Below, in pieces: positions 32,700-32,816 of a DNA stretch of 32,816 bases. Below the pieces are notes generated by a model. The model was not told where the DNA came from. It saw nothing but the letters and a program-made list of their open reading frames with translations, and did no database searches. The stretch covers positions 1-32,816 of the forward strand of contig CAYZWI010000021.1 of NCBI GenBank assembly GCA_964482205.1, in the 5' to 3' direction. This stretch comes from JAZDGX01 sp964482205 (GTDB lineage Bacteria; Eisenbacteria; RBG-16-71-46; CAIMUX01; WJJG01). Made by a program: the position numbers and the translations under genes. Within the stretch, counting starts at the first letter, position 1. Each line of letters starts with the position of its first letter.

Positions 32700-32816
32700 A
32701 TGGCTCGCCAACTCGACAGCATCGTCGTCATCGATGTGGAATCCACCTGTTGGAGGAACGGCCGGTACGGTCCGGGTACATGGGTGACACTTCAGTCCGG
32801 GTACATAGGTGACAGT
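32700..32816 (+). pseudogene. 5' fragment of a DEDDh 3'-5' exonuclease gene, apparently interrupted
   Basis: Thirty-nine codons run to the window end. The first 21 residues begin MARQLDSIVVIDVESTCW, which is the typical exo I motif of KapD-like DEDDh exonucleases (D-x-E then STCW). After this, family members continue with a Pro-rich turn and SEIIEIG. Here the frame instead translates two tandem DNA repeats (YGPGTWVT... SGYIGDS), which do not look like exonuclease sequence. I infer disruption near 32760, probably by an insertion element or at an assembly junction. There is no clear ribosome-binding site, which lowers certainty about the start. Confidence 0.55.
32770..32814. repeat. Two 20-bp tandem repeats, likely end of an insertion element
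   Basis: GTCCGGGTACATGGGTGACA (32770-32789) and GTCCGGGTACATAGGTGACA (32795-32814) differ at one base and are separated by CTTCA, a 25-base period. Read on the other strand each begins TGTCACC. Tandem near-identical blocks of this kind are typical of transposase-binding ends of DDE insertion sequences, and I associate TGTCACC-CATGTACCCGG with such ends in many genomes, without being able to name the family. The window stops here, so no transposase is visible. Confidence 0.55.

Noticed and set aside
30891..32711. A 606-codon minus-strand frame opposite the acyl-CoA ligase gene
   Set aside because: Shadow of a gene with all ANL motifs on the plus strand; composition is low-complexity Arg/His/Gly.
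1..32816. CRISPR array, tRNA, rRNA or known riboswitch
   Set aside because: No regularly spaced repeats with unique spacers, no cloverleaf or rRNA-like stretch and no recognisable aptamer core was found on either strand by reading.

Overview
The window is GC-rich (roughly two thirds G+C by eye) bacterial DNA with long translationally coupled operons. Several secreted proteins end in FlgD/Por-type C-terminal modules. Together with the M6 and M1 peptidases and the 'GxGGTIGQPD...GGFW' protein, this points to an uncultivated lineage of the FCB type (Candidatus Eisenbacteria, Krumholzibacteriota or Latescibacteria-like). That placement is inferred from protein style; no rRNA or other marker gene is present.

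Layout. (1) 126-818 (-): a lone, AT-richer hypothetical gene that looks foreign. (2) 1215-9420 (+): a seven-gene operon with ATGA-type overlaps at nearly every junction. It encodes a purple-acid-phosphatase-like lipoprotein, a TolC-type outer-membrane channel, a YbhG-type membrane fusion protein, two ABC ATPases matching the N and C halves of YbhF, and two ABC-2 permeases of the YbhS/YbhR type. This is a complete tripartite efflux pump. (3) 9721-13818 (+): three exported proteins, namely a large tail-fibre-like repeat protein, a papain-family (C1) protease with all catalytic residues, and a small FlgD-tailed protein. (4) 14195-15097 (-): a secreted protein with a possible caspase-like (clan CD) His/Cys arrangement. 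(5) 15536-17599 (+): an M1 aminopeptidase, and 17675-20653 (-): an M6 immune-inhibitor-A-like metalloprotease, both with FlgD-like tails. (6) 21438-27898 (+): glutamate dehydrogenase followed by two paralogous proteins with a PEP-synthase-type ATP-binding domain but no phosphohistidine or PEP-binding domain. The second also carries an N-terminal GAF-like domain and a C-terminal nucleotidyltransferase domain. (7) 28628-32600 (+): an EcsA/YthP-type ABC ATPase, its YthQ-like permease and an AMP-dependent acyl-CoA synthetase. (8) 32700-32816: the first codons of a DEDDh exonuclease that run into two 20-bp tandem repeats, probably an insertion-element end.

How the parts relate. Regions 3-5 form a secretome block of exported proteases and surface proteins, suited to extracellular protein breakdown. 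Region 6 would handle the resulting amino acids (glutamate to 2-oxoglutarate) beside an apparently regulatory pair of ATP-grasp proteins. This pair is the best candidate in the window for an undescribed system. Regions 2 and 7 are two unrelated ABC exporters.

No rRNA, tRNA, CRISPR array or complete mobile element was seen. Intergenic stretches longer than 300 bases are described as separate entries.
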